A stretch of DNA of 64,000 bases. It comes from Labilibacter marinus. GTDB lineage: Bacteria; Bacteroidota; Bacteroidia; Bacteroidales; Marinilabiliaceae. Position 1 is the stretch's first letter. Each line of letters begins with the position of its first letter. Below the pieces are notes generated by a model. The model saw nothing but the letters and a program-made list of their open reading frames with translations, was not told the origin of the DNA and ran no database searches. Position numbers and translations under genes: made by a program. This document shows, in pieces, positions 62,446 through 64,000 of the stretch. The stretch covers positions 1 to 64,000 of the forward strand of contig NZ_LXYE02000014.1 of NCBI RefSeq assembly GCF_001659685.2, written 5' to 3'.

Positions 62446-63924
62446 ATGCAAAACAATCATATCAAATTAATCACCTGTGTTCTGTTTATTCTACTATCTC
62501 AGTTTGCAATTGGGCAACACACTACAGTAAAATCAATAATCTCAGGCCAATTAATAGGAATACCAGTTAATGATCAAGAATTGTATATTGAGTATAATGA
62601 TATATTTACAGGTAAGAGTTATAAATACAAGCCGAAAGTGCAAGCAGATGGTTCATTCCATCAGTTAGTAAGGTGTAGCAAAAAACAAGAAGTCAGCATA
62701 TATTACAATAAAACCTTTAAAGTGATTCTTCAGCCTAAGGATAGTATATATGTAAAAATAACACAAAAAGGCAAGGAGATTAATTGCCTATTTAAAGGAG
62801 ATGGAAAAGAACTTAATGAGGAGTTAAACTTATACCTTTCCAATTATTATGCAAAAGTTACTTCTAAAGAGAAGTTGGATGATGCTTATAGGGATAAATC
62901 TTATAGTGAGATAGCTCGTTTTGCAAAGAAATTAAATGCAAAAATATCAAAGCAGCAAATGCTATTTAAACAAGAGGTTCAGTGTTCGGAAGATATGAAA
63001 ATATGGCTTGATGCGCAGTTGAAGTATAACTATTGCAGTGTGTTATTCAACTATCCTTTTAATCATATGCGATTGAATAAGCTAAGGCGGGGCGAATGGT
63101 CTGTGCCTGCTGAATATTATTCATTTGTAAAAGAAATGCCTGATATATCTGAGCAATATTATTTGCATTCGGAGTTGATGACTGAGTTGATTAGGGGCTT
63201 TTCATCTTATTCAACTTATGCCTTCACGCAGAAGTATGGAAGCAATGGAGTTACTTTGGAAATGGGAAATCCAGAATATTTATATATGGATATAATGCTT
63301 GAATGCATGGCTGATCACCCTAATATCAGGCAATTGGTTTTGGGAGATCATATGCATCGTAAATTATCAAAGAATAATGTGGCGCTTTATGCAGAACTGA
63401 AAACGCAACTAAAGGAGAATATTTCGGACCCAATTATTTTAGAAGGATTAAATAGTCATTATCAATCCTTGACTAATGGAAAAGTACATTCTTCAGTACA
63501 ACTATCTAAGATGAAAGGAGCTACTTACCATCAAATTATCAAAGAGATTGTAGATAAACATCCTACTCAATTAATCTATGTCGATTTGTGGGCTACGTGG
63601 TGTGCGCCGTGTATTAAAGCCATGAAGAAAGCTCCGTCCATACACAAAAAGTATGCAGGAGAAGATATCAGTTTTGTTTACCTATGTTTAGGTTCTAAAG
63701 AGCCAGATTGGAATGTGGTGATATCAAAACATCATTTACATGGCAATCATTACTGGCTTAATTCAGAGCAATCTGGTGTTGTAGTAAACAAGCTTGAGAC
63801 AAGATTATTGCCTCGGTATTTAGTGATTAATAATGGAGAAGTTGTGGATGCAAAGGAGTTTTCGTTTTCACCATCTAATCCTAAAACATTTGAGTTGATA
63901 GATGAATTATTAAAGAAAGAATAA
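62446..63924 (+). CDS. Exported TlpA-like thioredoxin-domain protein
   Basis: 492 residues. Signal peptide about 1-22 (SQFAIG-Q). Residues about 25-130 resemble a DUF4369-type beta-sandwich (VQADGSFHQLVRCSKKQEVSIYYN). About 130-345 is a helical insertion region. The C-terminal 140 residues form a thioredoxin fold with the redox motif WCAPC (Cys386, Cys389) in LWATWCAPCIKAMKKAP and a cis-Pro in LLPRYLVIN. Periplasmic thiol-disulphide reductase or oxidase activity is likely. It follows the blaI-M56 terminator, so it is probably a separate transcript, though genes of this type commonly neighbour such pairs. Confidence 0.9.
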   Translation: MQNNHIKLITCVLFILLSQFAIGQHTTVKSIISGQLIGIPVNDQELYIEYNDIFTGKSYKYKPKVQADGSFHQLVRCSKKQEVSIYYNKTFKVILQPKDSIYVKITQKGKEINCLFKGDGKELNEELNLYLSNYYAKVTSKEKLDDAYRDKSYSEIARFAKKLNAKISKQQMLFKQEVQCSEDMKIWLDAQLKYNYCSVLFNYPFNHMRLNKLRRGEWSVPAEYYSFVKEMPDISEQYYLHSELMTELIRGFSSYSTYAFTQKYGSNGVTLEMGNPEYLYMDIMLECMADHPNIRQLVLGDHMHRKLSKNNVALYAELKTQLKENISDPIILEGLNSHYQSLTNGKVHSSVQLSKMKGATYHQIIKEIVDKHPTQLIYVDLWATWCAPCIKAMKKAPSIHKKYAGEDISFVYLCLGSKEPDWNVVISKHHLHGNHYWLNSEQSGVVVNKLETRLLPRYLVINNGEVVDAKEFSFSPSNPKTFELIDELLKKE

Positions 63925-64000
63925 TGTAATTCAAGATTTATTTTTTTATAAACTGGATAAGCTAGTTTTACTTTATGGCCCTTTTAGTCTGCGGATTAAA

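Overview
The window looks like chromosomal DNA from a member of the Bacteroidota, probably a marine, polysaccharide-using lineage such as the Marinilabiliales (an inference from gene content; no rRNA is present). Direct signs are AT-rich DNA, Por/type IX secretion C-terminal sorting domains, promoters of the form TTG-N19-TAnnTTTG, few Shine-Dalgarno sequences, a complete-looking hexuronate pathway, a M56/BlaI pair with plug-like repeats, and a pheA-aminotransferase-DAHP synthase/chorismate mutase-tyrA operon in the usual Bacteroidota order. I saw no tRNA, rRNA, insertion sequence, prophage or CRISPR array.

Region 1 (1-16.2 kb) is mainly a hexuronate utilisation locus. Minus-strand units are a TRAP transporter (dctP-dctQ-dctM), uxaC-kdgK, and eda-SDR oxidoreductase-uxuA. 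The plus-strand unit is a LacI-type regulator followed by kduI, kduD and a DUF4861 lipoprotein. Together they import uronates, isomerise and reduce them (UxaC, SDR, UxuA) or process the unsaturated-uronate product (KduI, KduD), and converge on KDG, which KdgK and Eda convert to pyruvate and glyceraldehyde-3-phosphate. A near-identical 14-bp palindrome lies before the regulator and before dctP, so the regulator probably controls both. A second LacI-type regulator lies beyond the TRAP terminator.

Region 2 (16.3-28.9 kb) holds a small protein gene, a membrane metallophosphoesterase, a cytoplasmic GH13 amylase, a large predicted outer-membrane protein with a gluzincin domain, a nucleoid-associated protein, and menF-menD-menB. 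Region 3 (28.9-32.7 kb) starts with a 747-bp gene-free stretch carrying a 12-unit, 21-bp degenerate tandem array, then menA-menC-menE. Region 4 (32.9-41 kb) has a C1 peptidase, an SRPBCC protein, a ComEC-like protein, trkA, trkH and a small sorted surface protein.

Region 5 (41-45.4 kb) is the aromatic amino-acid operon on the minus strand. Upstream of pheA I read a complete peptide-leader attenuator: a promoter, a 25-codon leader peptide with 8 Phe and 3 Tyr, an antiterminator arm identical to one terminator arm, and a 12-bp terminator hairpin with a T-run. This is the best-supported undescribed-looking system in the window. A perfect six-copy heptanucleotide repeat ends 3 nt before tyrA.

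Region 6 (45.5-64 kb) carries an ABC-F ATPase, a zinc-ribbon protein, envelope proteins, a DJ-1 protein, an acyl-ACP synthetase/ACP/acyltransferase fusion, a hemerythrin, PlsC, a hybrid-type sensor kinase without a partner, a CysQ-like phosphatase, an APH-like kinase, and a BlaI-M56 signalling pair followed by a TlpA-like thioredoxin protein.
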